The notes under the pieces: model-generated
Databases searched by the model: none
Told to the model about the DNA's origin: nothing
What the model saw: only the letters and a program-made list of their open reading frames with translations
Shown: positions 41,890-50,043 of the stretch, piece by piece
Numbering within the stretch: the first letter of the stretch is position 1
Layout: each line of letters opens with the position of its first letter
Program-made: the position numbers and the translations under genes
Assembly (NCBI GenBank): GCA_964350265.1
Contig: CAYGJZ010000002.1
Location: 49,302-113,301, forward strand
DNA from: BQJD01 sp964350265
Lineage (GTDB): Bacteria > Pseudomonadota > Gammaproteobacteria > Arenicellales > CAJQKF01
Reading direction: 5' to 3'
Length of the DNA stretch: 64,000 nt

Positions 41890-42777
41890 TCAGGCGAGCT
41901 TCTCGCCGAAGAAGGCCACGGTGCGTTCCCACGCCAGCTTCGCCGCGTCCTCGTTGTAGCGCGGCGTGGAGTTGTTGTGGAAGCCGTGGCGGGTGCCCGG
42001 GTAGAGGTGGTGCTGGTATTCCTTGCCGTGTTCCTTGAGTGCGGCCTCGAAGTCCGGCCACATGGCATTGATGCGCGGATCGTCCTCGGCGGCCTGGATC
42101 ATCAGCGGGGCCTGGATCTTCGCCACCTGGTCGGCGGCCGGCGCGGCGCCGTAGAAGGGCACGCCCGCGGCCAGGTCCCCGCCCATCTCCACCGCCAGGA
42201 AGTTGGTGGTGCCGCCGCCCCAGCAGAATCCCACCGAGCCGAGCTTGCCGCTGGACAGGGCATGGGACTGGACCAGCCGGGCGCTGTTCAGCATGTCCTG
42301 CTTCAGCTTGTCCTGGTCGAGGCCTTTCTGCAGCTCGCGACCATCGTCGTCGTTGCCCGGGTAGCCACCCACCGGGGCGAGGCCGTCCGGTGCCAGTGCC
42401 AGGAAGCCCTCCACAGCGAAGCGGCGGGCGACGTCCTCGATGTAGGGGTTCAGGCCGCGATTCTCGTGGATGACGATCACCGCGGGGAACGGGCCGTCGC
42501 CGCTGGGCTGCACCAGGTAGCCACGCATTTCGCCGCTGCTGCCGCCGGGAGAGTCGTAGTCGATGTAGGTGGCCTTGATGCGCTCGTCGGTGAACGAGAC
42601 CATCTGCGCCTCGGCATAGCGTGGCAGCATGGCCTGGGCAAGGGCCAGCCCGGTGGCACCGGCCACCGACAGCGCGCTGGCGCGGGAGAGGAACATGCGT
42701 CGGTCGATGAAACCGTGGCAGTACTCGTCGTACAACTCGTAGACCTTGCGTTCGAGGTCCTGGTGGGTCGTCGTCAT
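41890..42777 (-). CDS. Dienelactone hydrolase-family protein with twin-arginine-like leader
   Basis: This 295-residue alpha/beta hydrolase has its nucleophile cysteine in GSVGFCWGGGTTNF, as in dienelactone hydrolases; Asp (QAAEDDPRINAMWP) and His (GTRHGFHNN) complete the triad. The N-terminus has IDRRMFLSRASALSVAGATGLALA, an RRxFL twin-arginine-like signal followed by a hydrophobic stretch, so the enzyme may be exported folded. It is convergent with the DUF6285-like gene and 99 bp after the ABC ATPase on the same strand. The natural substrate may be any lactone or ester. Confidence 0.9.
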   Translation of the reverse strand: MTTTHQDLERKVYELYDEYCHGFIDRRMFLSRASALSVAGATGLALAQAMLPRYAEAQMVSFTDERIKATYIDYDSPGGSSGEMRGYLVQPSGDGPFPAVIVIHENRGLNPYIEDVARRFAVEGFLALAPDGLAPVGGYPGNDDDGRELQKGLDQDKLKQDMLNSARLVQSHALSSGKLGSVGFCWGGGTTNFLAVEMGGDLAAGVPFYGAAPAADQVAKIQAPLMIQAAEDDPRINAMWPDFEAALKEHGKEYQHHLYPGTRHGFHNNSTPRYNEDAAKLAWERTVAFFGEKLA

Positions 42778-42876
42778 CGGGTCTCCTCCTCGTCGTCGTG
42801 TGCGGAAAAGGGAAGGGGCACTATAGCGAGAAACCGCGGTCGACTCGTTGCGCCGCGGCCAAGTCTCACCAAACTT

Positions 42877-43668
42877 TCATGAAGCCGCGCCACTGCCCCG
42901 GTAGACCGGCGCGCACAGGGCCTGGCCGTCGGCCAGCGTCTCGATGCGCACCGAAACCCCGTAGACCTCGCGCAGCAGGGCCGGCGTCAGGGTGGAGCGC
43001 GGTTCGCCGTCGGCCACCAGCCGGCCGTCATGCATCACCAGCACGCGGCTGGCACAGGCCAGTGCATGACCCGGGTCATGGGTGGACAGGAGCAGGCCGG
43101 GGCCGCGCCTGGCCAAGGCCACGACCTGTTCCAGTACCTGTACCTGGTTGCCGAAGTCCAGGCTGGCAGTGGGTTCATCCATGACGATCAGCGACGTGTC
43201 CTGGGCCAGCGCCCGTGCCACCAGTGCCAGTTGCCGCTGCCCGCCGCTGATGCGGGTATAGTCCCGCGCGGCCAGCGAGGCGATACCGAGCTGGGCCAGC
43301 GCCTCGCGGGCACGCCGGAGGTCCTCGTTGGCCGGGGCGCGGAACAGTCCGCGATGGGCGGTACGTCCCATCAGCACCATCTCCTCGACGCTGTAGGGAA
43401 ACACCGCGTCGTGTGCCTGCGGCACGTAGGCGATGCGCCGCGCAATCGCGCGGCGGGACAGGCGGGCCAGCGGCTGGCCGTCCAGGCTCACCGAGCCGCG
43501 CCGTGCCGGCAGCAGGCCGAGCAGGGTCTTGAACAAGGTGGTCTTGCCGCAGCCGTTGGCGCCGAGCAGGGCGACCACTTCCCCCGGACCCACCGCGAGC
43601 GTCACCGCGCTGCCCACCGCCCGGCCACGGTAGCCGTAGGCGAGGTCGTCGGCGCGCAGTATGCTCAC
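42877..43668 (-). CDS. ABC ATPase of a BtuD/FecE-type importer
   Basis: This 263-residue ATPase has Walker A LLGANGCGKTTLFK, Q-loop YVPQAHDAVFPYSVEEMVLMG, signature ISGGQRQLALVARAL, Walker B LIVMDEPTASLD and H-loop LLSTHDPGHAL. The Q-loop is typical of cobalamin, siderophore and molybdate/tungstate (MolC) importers. It overlaps the permease gene by 4 bp. Together with the following genes it makes a type-II importer. Confidence 0.93.
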   Translation of the reverse strand: MSILRADDLAYGYRGRAVGSAVTLAVGPGEVVALLGANGCGKTTLFKTLLGLLPARRGSVSLDGQPLARLSRRAIARRIAYVPQAHDAVFPYSVEEMVLMGRTAHRGLFRAPANEDLRRAREALAQLGIASLAARDYTRISGGQRQLALVARALAQDTSLIVMDEPTASLDFGNQVQVLEQVVALARRGPGLLLSTHDPGHALACASRVLVMHDGRLVADGEPRSTLTPALLREVYGVSVRIETLADGQALCAPVYRGSGAAS

Positions 43669-44687
43669 CAGCTTCGCTGGCGGGTGGCCAGCAGGTAGAG
43701 AAAGACCGGCGCGCCGAGAAAGGCGGTGAGCACGCCCAAGGGCGTTTCGGTGGCAGCCAGGCTGCGCGCCAGCGTGTCCACCGCCACCAGGTAGGTGGCG
43801 CCAAGCAGCATGGCGGTCGGCAACAGGCGGTTGAAGTCGGGGCCGACCAGCAGCCGCGCGATGTGCGGGATGACCAGGCCCACCCAGCCGATCACCCCGG
43901 CGATGGCCACCACGCTGGCGGTCATCAGGGTGGCCGCGGCCACCAGCACCAGCCGAAGGCGGCGCGGGTCGACGCCCAGCGCGGCGGCCTCCTCGTCCCC
44001 CAGCGACAGCAGGTTGACCCGCCAGCGCAGCAGCACCAGCGGCACCAGGCCGACAAGCACCGCCGGTGCGGTGGCGACGATGTCCTCCGCGCGGATGGCG
44101 GCGAGGCTGCCGAGCAGCCAGAAGGTCATGGCCGGAAGCTGGTCATAGGGGTCGGCGAGGATCTTCAGCAGCGAGATACAGGCACCGGCCAACGCACCGA
44201 CCACCACCCCGGCCAGTACCAGCACCAGCGTGGGTTCATGGTGCCGCACCGCGCTGGCCACCAGGTAGACCAGGCCCACCGTGGCCAGGCCGCCGGCGAA
44301 GGCGAGTCCCTGGATCAGCACCACCGGCAGGGCGAGGAAGATGCCGAGCACGGCGCCGAGGCCGGCGCCGGCGGAAACACCGAGGATGTCCGGGGAGACC
44401 AGCGGGTTGCGGAACAGGCCCTGGAAGACGGCACCGGCGGCGGCCAGCGCGGCGCCGCTCAACAGTGCCGCGGCGACCCGTGGCAGGCGCACCGAGAGCA
44501 GCACCGTGTCCGCGGCGCCCTGGCCGGCTTCGCCGCGCAGCCAGCGACCCAGCACCGCGGCCAGTTGCTCGAGGCCGAGGGGGAAGGGACCGCTCAGCAG
44601 CGCGTGGCCGAGCGTTGCCACCAATGCCAGCGCCAGCAGCGCCGGCGCCGTCCGGGGACCTACTCGCCGGGTTGCCGGTTCGCCCAC
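43665..44687 (-). CDS. FecCD/BtuC-type ABC transporter permease
   Basis: This 340-residue permease has about ten helices. The start was placed at GTG (VGEPATRRVGPRTAP) because this gives family length and overlaps the binding-protein gene by 28 bp; a longer upstream frame is arginine-rich and lacks homology. Family signatures include LRLPR-like VRLPRVAAALLSGAALAAAGAVFQGLFRNPL, DILGVSAGAGLGAVLG and FVGLVIPHI-like WVGLVIPHIARLL. It would form a homodimeric channel. Confidence 0.93.
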   Translation of the reverse strand: MGEPATRRVGPRTAPALLALALVATLGHALLSGPFPLGLEQLAAVLGRWLRGEAGQGAADTVLLSVRLPRVAAALLSGAALAAAGAVFQGLFRNPLVSPDILGVSAGAGLGAVLGIFLALPVVLIQGLAFAGGLATVGLVYLVASAVRHHEPTLVLVLAGVVVGALAGACISLLKILADPYDQLPAMTFWLLGSLAAIRAEDIVATAPAVLVGLVPLVLLRWRVNLLSLGDEEAAALGVDPRRLRLVLVAAATLMTASVVAIAGVIGWVGLVIPHIARLLVGPDFNRLLPTAMLLGATYLVAVDTLARSLAATETPLGVLTAFLGAPVFLYLLATRQRSW

Positions 44688-45799
44688 TGGATCAGCGCAT
44701 CGCGCTCGGTCGCGCTCAGCTCGACGTGGTAGAAGGTGCGGTAGAAATCCTCGGTGGCGGCGGCGAGATCGAGGGGAAAGTGGGCCGGGTAGAACAGGTT
44801 GGCCAGCCAGCGCAGGCCGATCACGCGGTTGATCGAGGGTGGCCGGTCGATCCAGCCGAAGGGTGCCACGGGTGCGAGGTAGACGCGCCCACGACGCACC
44901 GCCTCGATGTCCTGCCACAGCGGGTCGTGCGACACCGCGTCGAAGAAGTGCTCGTCCCAGGTGATGATGGTGTCCGGGTTGGCGAGGATGATGTTCTCGA
45001 TGGAAGAGCGCACCAGGCCCCGGCGGATGGTTTCCCCGCCCGGGTCGGCAACGTTGCGCCCGCCGGCACGCTCGATGATCTCGGTGTTGATGGAACCTGC
45101 CAGGCCGGTCTCGAGACCGTCCGGTCCCCGCGCCAGGTAGACCCGTGGCCTGGCCTCCGGCGGAATCCCGGCGAGCACCCGGTCGAGATCCTGAAACAGC
45201 TGCTCGACTTCCCGCGCCAGTCGCTCGCCGCGTTGCCGGACGCCGAGCACCTCGCCGAGCAGGCGCAGCGCCGCCGGCGTGTGCTCGAAGCGACCATCGA
45301 TGAGCAGGTAGGGAATGCCGGTCTGCTGCTGCACCCGGTCGGCCAGGGAGACGTAGGTGTCGGCGGTGGAGCCGAAGTCCAGCACCAGGTCGGGCCGTTC
45401 CTGGACCAGTCGCTCGAGACTGGCGGTGCCGCCACGGCCGGTCAGCCGGCCAGTGGCGGGCAGGTCCCGCCAGGGAGCGGCGAGGTAGGCGCGTTCGTCG
45501 GCACGGGGCTCCCTGGGCCAGCCCGCGAGGGTGTCGGGGGCCAGCACGTAGAGGGCGATGGCCGCCGGCGGACCGGCGGCGAACACCCGGTCGACGTGCT
45601 CGGGCACGTTGACCGCGCGGCCGGCGGAGTCGGTGACGACGCGCGCGTCGGCCGCGGTGGCGAAGGCCGCCGCCAGCGCCAGCAGCACCGTCGGCAGGCG
45701 CCGGGCGCGGGCGGGGGGCTTCGGACCCACCCCCCGGGCACGCCGCGACCGGGTGTCGGGTCGCGCTGCCCGGTGCCCCGTTGCCTGGCGGTCAGTCAA
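44660..45799 (-). CDS. BtuF/FecB-type periplasmic binding protein
   Basis: This class-III binding protein of up to 379 residues has the hydrophobic leader LPTVLLALAAAFATAADA, then VVTDSAGRAVNVPEHVDRVFAAG, the usual opening of FecB/BtuF/MolA proteins. ILANPDTIITWDE and SINRVIGLRWLANLFYP lie in the second lobe. TTG in a TTGA overlap with the upstream gene is one start; GTG 69 bp later would give a tighter signal peptide and is a real alternative. The second lobe FYPAHF motif resembles siderophore-, cobalamin- and molybdate-type members. Confidence 0.9.
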   Translation of the reverse strand: MTDRQATGHRAARPDTRSRRARGVGPKPPARARRLPTVLLALAAAFATAADARVVTDSAGRAVNVPEHVDRVFAAGPPAAIALYVLAPDTLAGWPREPRADERAYLAAPWRDLPATGRLTGRGGTASLERLVQERPDLVLDFGSTADTYVSLADRVQQQTGIPYLLIDGRFEHTPAALRLLGEVLGVRQRGERLAREVEQLFQDLDRVLAGIPPEARPRVYLARGPDGLETGLAGSINTEIIERAGGRNVADPGGETIRRGLVRSSIENIILANPDTIITWDEHFFDAVSHDPLWQDIEAVRRGRVYLAPVAPFGWIDRPPSINRVIGLRWLANLFYPAHFPLDLAAATEDFYRTFYHVELSATERDALIQWANRQPGE

Positions 45800-46649
45800 G
45801 CGCGCCGGCGGCGTCGAAGCCGTAGCCGGCGAGAATCTCCTGGCCGGCCGGGGAGAGAATGAACCAGGCCAGGTGCCAGGCGTCGCGCTGGTCCTCGTCG
45901 AGGACCAGCAGGCCGTAGTCGGCGCCGACCCCGAGTGCTGGCGGGATGGCCACCACCTGCAGGGAGGTTTCCTCGCGACTGGCCAGCACCGCGTTGGTGC
46001 AGTAGGTCAGGAAGACGTCGGCCTTGCCTTCGCTCATCACCCAGGCATAGGGATTGCGTCCCTCCGGGGGCGGCGCTGAATCCGGCCCGCCGGTGAGTTG
46101 CAGCGCCTTCTCCTTGAGGATGACGTCAGCGCCTTGCCGCAGTCCGCCAGCCTTGTCGAACAGCTGCCAGGCATAGTCGCCGGACGGGTCGGCCTTCGGT
46201 GTCGACGTGCCCACGCGCACCTGCGGGTCGAGCAGCACGTCGAGCATGCCGTCAGTGTCGATGGCCAGCGACGGCGAGGCCAGCGCGCACAGGCGGTTGC
46301 GGGCGAAACGCACCACTGGCCCGATGTCCCGCGCCGAGGCCAGGGTCTCGGGGTGCTTCATGTTGGCCGAGGCAAAGACCTGCGCCGCCTCGCCCTGCTC
46401 GATGCGACCGCGCAGCAGGCCGGAGGGACCGAACGTGGTCGCTACCTCGGTCTCATAGCGTTCGGCATACCGCCGGGCGACATCGCCAAGGGCGGCCTTG
46501 AGGCTGCCGGCCGCGTACAGGGAAACGGGTTCATCGGCATGGGCCATGGTCACGCTCCCGCCGGCGCCGGCCAGCAGCAGGCAGAGAAGGAGCAGCCCGC
46601 GACGGGGCCGGCGGAAGGGTTTCGGGGACGCAGAAAGGTCGTGAGACAA
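45792..46649 (-). CDS. ModA-type (molybdate/tungstate-family) substrate-binding protein
   Basis: This 285-residue exported protein has a leader PRRGLLLLCLLLAGAGGSVTMAHA followed by EPVSLYAAGSLKAALGDVA, and TTFGPSGLLRGRIEQGEAAQVFASANMKHPETL, which are ModA-family ligand-site regions (ASSL and SSG-type positions here AAGSL and GPSGLL). Start is TTG behind ACAGGAAAAAACA; a longer in-frame ATG lacks a ribosome-binding site. It is unusual because the transporter genes downstream already have a BtuF/FecB-type binding protein. Either the importer uses two receptors or one acts as a sensor. Confidence 0.88.
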   Translation of the reverse strand: MSHDLSASPKPFRRPRRGLLLLCLLLAGAGGSVTMAHADEPVSLYAAGSLKAALGDVARRYAERYETEVATTFGPSGLLRGRIEQGEAAQVFASANMKHPETLASARDIGPVVRFARNRLCALASPSLAIDTDGMLDVLLDPQVRVGTSTPKADPSGDYAWQLFDKAGGLRQGADVILKEKALQLTGGPDSAPPPEGRNPYAWVMSEGKADVFLTYCTNAVLASREETSLQVVAIPPALGVGADYGLLVLDEDQRDAWHLAWFILSPAGQEILAGYGFDAAGALD

Positions 46650-46669
46650 TGTTTTTTCCTGTGTAATGA

Positions 46670-46692
46670 ACGCAATATGGGAAATAATGCGT
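46670..46692. promoter_or_regulatory. Inverted repeat before the ModA-type gene
   Basis: ACGCAATAT-N5-ATAATGCGT (one mismatch in 9-bp arms) lies in an AT-rich stretch, 21 bp before the ModA-type start on the - strand. It is a candidate operator for the ABC importer genes, separating them from the ThuA-like gene upstream. Confidence 0.5.
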
Positions 46693-46730
46693 AAAAACGA
46701 CAGCAAAAACAAGCGCTCTCCTTCGGATTG

Positions 46731-47429
46731 CTAGCGCAGGCGAACCTCGTCGTCCCCCAGCCCGGCCGCCCAGCTCGCCGCCCGTCGCAGCAGGCGGCCG
46801 TGGACGGGATGATCGAGGGAGGCGGCGTCGTGACCGAGGGCATCGAATACCACCCGTCCCTGGCCGAAGCGATGGGTCCACAGCACGGGCTCTTCGCCGT
46901 TCCCGACAGCGGCGGTGAGCAGCGGCTGGATGCCCGGTGCCAGGTCGAGGGCGCTGTAGACCTCGTCGACGATGTCGAACGGGGGCAGGTCGTCGACCAG
47001 CACGTGCTCCGCCACGGCACGTACGCGCACCATGGCCGGCGGTGGATGGTGGGAGCGGCCCCACTGCCAGCGGCCGCCGAGCAGGTCGCGCCAGCCCGGC
47101 CAGTCGTCGAAGCACAGGCAGGCGGTATGAATGCCCAGCAGTCCGCCGCCGGCGTGCACGTGGCTGGACAGGGTCCGCTGGCAGTCGGCGGGCATGCTGA
47201 AGGCATGCTGCTCGCGGTAGGGGGCGTACTTCGGGTGATTGTCCATCGGCCAGCGCAAGGCCATCACCGCGACCAGTTCAACGGGTTCGCGTGCAAGTTG
47301 ACGGATGCCGGCGGCAAGGTCGGTGGTGACCTGTACCTGGAAGCCCGCCGCCGCCAACTGTGCTTCCACCCGTGGCGTATTGCCCGCGAAGTCATGCCGG
47401 ATACCGCCGCTGAGCAACAGTGCGCGCAT
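46731..47429 (-). CDS. ThuA-like (trehalose-utilisation family) protein
   Basis: This 232-residue protein has a class-I glutamine-amidotransferase-like fold of the ThuA type. The opening RALLLSGGIRHDFAGNTPRVEAQL and the central HAGGGLLGIHTACLCFDDWPGWRDLLGG match ThuA proteins, and HTHRFGQGRVVFDALGHD-like TLWTHRFGQGRVVFDALGHD ends the domain (the Trp-Thr-His read directly from VLWTHRFGQGRVV). ThuA is linked to sugar oxidation in rhizobia, but the reaction is not defined. It sits between an SDR gene and the ABC importer on one strand. Confidence 0.85.
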   Translation of the reverse strand: MRALLLSGGIRHDFAGNTPRVEAQLAAAGFQVQVTTDLAAGIRQLAREPVELVAVMALRWPMDNHPKYAPYREQHAFSMPADCQRTLSSHVHAGGGLLGIHTACLCFDDWPGWRDLLGGRWQWGRSHHPPPAMVRVRAVAEHVLVDDLPPFDIVDEVYSALDLAPGIQPLLTAAVGNGEEPVLWTHRFGQGRVVFDALGHDAASLDHPVHGRLLRRAASWAAGLGDDEVRLR

Positions 47430-47478
47430 CGCTAGTGTCCCGTGCCGGGGTGCTGTTCGCCGTCCGCGACGGGTGACA

Positions 47479-48291
47479 TCAGCGTTCGGCCTCGCTGGGT
47501 GCCTTGCGCGGCATCTGCTTCTTCAGGCTGCAGAACACACCGCCGTCCACCACCAGGTGCTGGCCATGAATGTAGCCGGCTTCCTCGGAGACCAGGAACG
47601 AGACGGCGGCGGCAACGTCCTCGGCGTTGCCGATGCGCCCGGCGGGAACGCTGGCCTCGCGCTGGGCAAGGGCGTCGCCCTCGGCGTAGATGGGCGCGGA
47701 CATTCCGGCGTTGATGAAGCCCGGTGCCACTGCGTTCACGCGGATGCCCCGTGGTGCCAGCGACAACACCATCTGCTCGGTGAGCTTGGCCAGCGCCGCC
47801 TTGGTCGCCGGGTAGGCGCCGGCGTCTGCGCTGGGTGCGAGCGCGTTCAGCGACGTGATGTTGACGATGGCGCCGTCGCCACGCGCCGCCATGCGTCGAG
47901 CCACCGCACGGGAGACGATGAAGGCGCCGACCAGGTTCACTTCCACCACGGCGCGGAAGTCGGCGACTTCGTGATCCAGCAGGTCGCCGAAGCGCACCAG
48001 GCCGGCATTGTTGACCAGCACGGAGGGCGCCTGTCCGAGTTCGTCGACGATCCGTTCAAGCGCTTCGTCCACCGACGCCTCGTCGGTGATGTCGCAGGCA
48101 TAGCCATGGGCATGATCGACAGCGGATGCCGCTTCGGCCACCCGCGCGGCATCGATATCGAGCAGGGCCACGCAGTAGCCGTCCCCGGCAAGGCGACGAC
48201 CGATGGCCAGGCCGAGTCCGCCGGCCGCGCCGGTTACCAGTGCAACCGGTCGTTCCGGGTTCGCGTTGCGGCGGTGTCGCGGGGCGTTCAA
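47479..48291 (-). CDS. SDR-family oxidoreductase
   Basis: This 270-residue classical SDR has LVTGAAGGLGLAIG, NNAG (VNNAGLVRFG) and the catalytic SLNALAPSADAGAYPATKAA with Tyr and Lys, plus HLVVDGGVF. It starts at TTG in a TTGA overlap with the cupin gene, so the two are translationally coupled. A substrate linked to the product of the thiol-dioxygenase-like cupin is possible but unproven. Confidence 0.92.
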   Translation of the reverse strand: MNAPRHRRNANPERPVALVTGAAGGLGLAIGRRLAGDGYCVALLDIDAARVAEAASAVDHAHGYACDITDEASVDEALERIVDELGQAPSVLVNNAGLVRFGDLLDHEVADFRAVVEVNLVGAFIVSRAVARRMAARGDGAIVNITSLNALAPSADAGAYPATKAALAKLTEQMVLSLAPRGIRVNAVAPGFINAGMSAPIYAEGDALAQREASVPAGRIGNAEDVAAAVSFLVSEEAGYIHGQHLVVDGGVFCSLKKQMPRKAPSEAER

Positions 48292-48842
48292 TGTCGATTC
48301 GCCGGGCGACGGGAAACGCAGGTGCCGGCCTGTGGATCGTAGTAGAGGCGCTCTTCCTTGTAGGCACCGTTGACGATGGTGATGCCGAGGCTTCCCGGCT
48401 CCAGCGATGCGAAGCCGTGGATGTCCATGGGTGGTGCCACGATGGCCATGTCCCCGGCCTGCAGTTCTTCATCCGACACCGTGTGCAGGGCTGCACGGCC
48501 AGGCAGTTCGCCGTCGTCCGTGCGCTGCCAGACACGGTGGCGGACCCGTCCACGGTAGACGCAGAAGGCTTCCCAGACACCGTGGTCATGGGGGGGGATG
48601 GGTGCGTCGTCGGGTACCTCGAACAACAGGATCGACAGCTGACCGTCGAAGTAGAGGAACCAGGAATTGGCCACGTTGTTGCCCTGGCGCGGGACGCCGA
48701 GCATTGCCAGGTCGTCCCGTTGCAGCAGGCGCCCGACCGGTTGGTGCACGGCGCTGCGAAAGTGTTCAGGATCGCTTGCCGCCATTGCCGAGGCGTCGAT
48801 GATGGCCTGTGCGCAGTCGCGCACGGTGATCGGGTTGGTCAT
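48288..48842 (-). CDS. Cysteine-dioxygenase-type cupin (thiol dioxygenase family)
   Basis: This 184-residue cupin resembles bacterial thiol dioxygenases. IPPHDHGVWEAFCVYRG gives His85 and His87 and a cysteine seven residues later (Cys94), close to the crosslinking cysteine of cysteine dioxygenase. His142 (MDIHGFASL) is the third iron ligand, 55 residues after His87. Family members oxidise cysteine, 3-mercaptopropionate, mercaptosuccinate or related thiols to sulfinates. The start MTNPITVRDC was chosen because the upstream frame is not conserved in character. It is coupled to the following SDR gene. This is the second thiol-dioxygenase-like cupin in the window. Confidence 0.87.
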   Translation of the reverse strand: MTNPITVRDCAQAIIDASAMAASDPEHFRSAVHQPVGRLLQRDDLAMLGVPRQGNNVANSWFLYFDGQLSILLFEVPDDAPIPPHDHGVWEAFCVYRGRVRHRVWQRTDDGELPGRAALHTVSDEELQAGDMAIVAPPMDIHGFASLEPGSLGITIVNGAYKEERLYYDPQAGTCVSRRPANRH

Positions 48843-48985
48843 GGTCGTGGCCCGGGAATTCGTGTGAGGCGCATCGGCCGGCAGATCGTTGCCTGGCAGC
48901 CGAAGTCGGGGGTGCAGGTGTCTTTGACGCATGCGATGCGAATCATAATAATGTCGCCTCCTTGAACGGGCAACCAGGTAACGAG

Positions 48986-49999
48986 ATGACGGGAAATGGA
49001 ACGGGTATCGGCGCGGCCGGTGTCATCGACGTGCATGCGCACGTGCGATTGAATTCGACTACCGGCGCCGCCGGGCGCTACGGGCCGGAGTTCGGTGAGG
49101 ATGAAGATGGCACGCCCTGGTACCGCGTGGGCAACTTCAAGCTGGTCGGTGTCCGGCACAAGGCCAGCCCGTTCACCGACCCGGAACTTCGCACCCAGCG
49201 CATGGATCTCGACGGTACCGATTTCCAGGTGTTGTCGCCGAGCCCGTTGACCTACTTTCATCACATCGATGTCAACGAGGCGGTGGCCTTCTGTCGACGC
49301 CACAACGATGCCTGCGCTGAGCTCGTGGCACGCTATCCCCACCGGCTCGGTGGACTGGCGGCGTTGCCGATGCAGGACGTGCAGGCGGCGCGCGAGGAAC
49401 TGCATCGAGCGGTCACCGAGCTTGGCCTGTGGGGTGCTGCATTCGGCACCGAGTTCGGCGAGCCCCTGCACAGCGAGCGACTGGATCCCCTGTACGAGTC
49501 CTTCGTCGAGCTCGACGTGCCGATGTTCCTGCACCCGGCGCCGTCCGGCATCGATGGACCGCCGGGTGATCCCAACCTGAAGCGGTTCGACCTCGACGTC
49601 ATCATCGGCTTCGCGGCACAGGAATCCATCGCGGTGGCGACGTTGATCTTCGGCGGCGTGCTGGACCGGCACCCGGATCTCGACATCTGGATCAGTCATG
49701 GCGGTGGTGGCATCCCGATGCTGGCCGGGCGACTGGCGCAGGCAGCGCAGAAGAGACCCTGGGCCAGCGAGTCGATCCGCAAGGATGGCGCGTTCGAGGA
49801 GGCGCTGACCCGCTTGTGGTACGACGCCCATGTCACCGATGACTCGGCACTGTCGCTGCTGCGCCGCTGGGTCGGCAACGACCGCATCGTCTACGGGACC
49901 AACTTTGCTGGCTGGGATGCCCCGGAAGAGGGCGGTCACGGCGCGATCGACCCGGCCTGGGCGGACAACGCGCGGCGCCTGCTGCGCCGGGTAGGCTAG
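48986..49999 (+). CDS. Amidohydrolase-2 family protein (ACMSD-like)
   Basis: This 337-residue TIM-barrel protein has the N-terminal metal site GVIDVHAHVRLNS, a second-site histidine in PMFLHPAPSG, and ISHGGGGIPMLAGRL, as in ACMSD-type decarboxylases. The position that normally carries the catalytic Asp (GSDYP/GTDYP) reads YGTNFAGWD, so Asn replaces it unless the Asp four residues later substitutes. ATG follows AGGTAACGAG. It diverges from the cupin/SDR genes. Decarboxylase or hydrolase; the substitution makes activity uncertain. Confidence 0.87.
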   Translation: MTGNGTGIGAAGVIDVHAHVRLNSTTGAAGRYGPEFGEDEDGTPWYRVGNFKLVGVRHKASPFTDPELRTQRMDLDGTDFQVLSPSPLTYFHHIDVNEAVAFCRRHNDACAELVARYPHRLGGLAALPMQDVQAAREELHRAVTELGLWGAAFGTEFGEPLHSERLDPLYESFVELDVPMFLHPAPSGIDGPPGDPNLKRFDLDVIIGFAAQESIAVATLIFGGVLDRHPDLDIWISHGGGGIPMLAGRLAQAAQKRPWASESIRKDGAFEEALTRLWYDAHVTDDSALSLLRRWVGNDRIVYGTNFAGWDAPEEGGHGAIDPAWADNARRLLRRVG

Positions 50000-50043
50000 G
50001 CGGCGCCGGGATGTCGTTGGCCATGCGCCGAGAGCCGGCGTCG

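Noticed and set aside
42780..42876. Promoter or regulatory repeat between the ABC ATPase and dienelactone hydrolase genes
   Set aside because: No palindrome, promoter boxes or stem-loop stood out; the spacing alone is not evidence.
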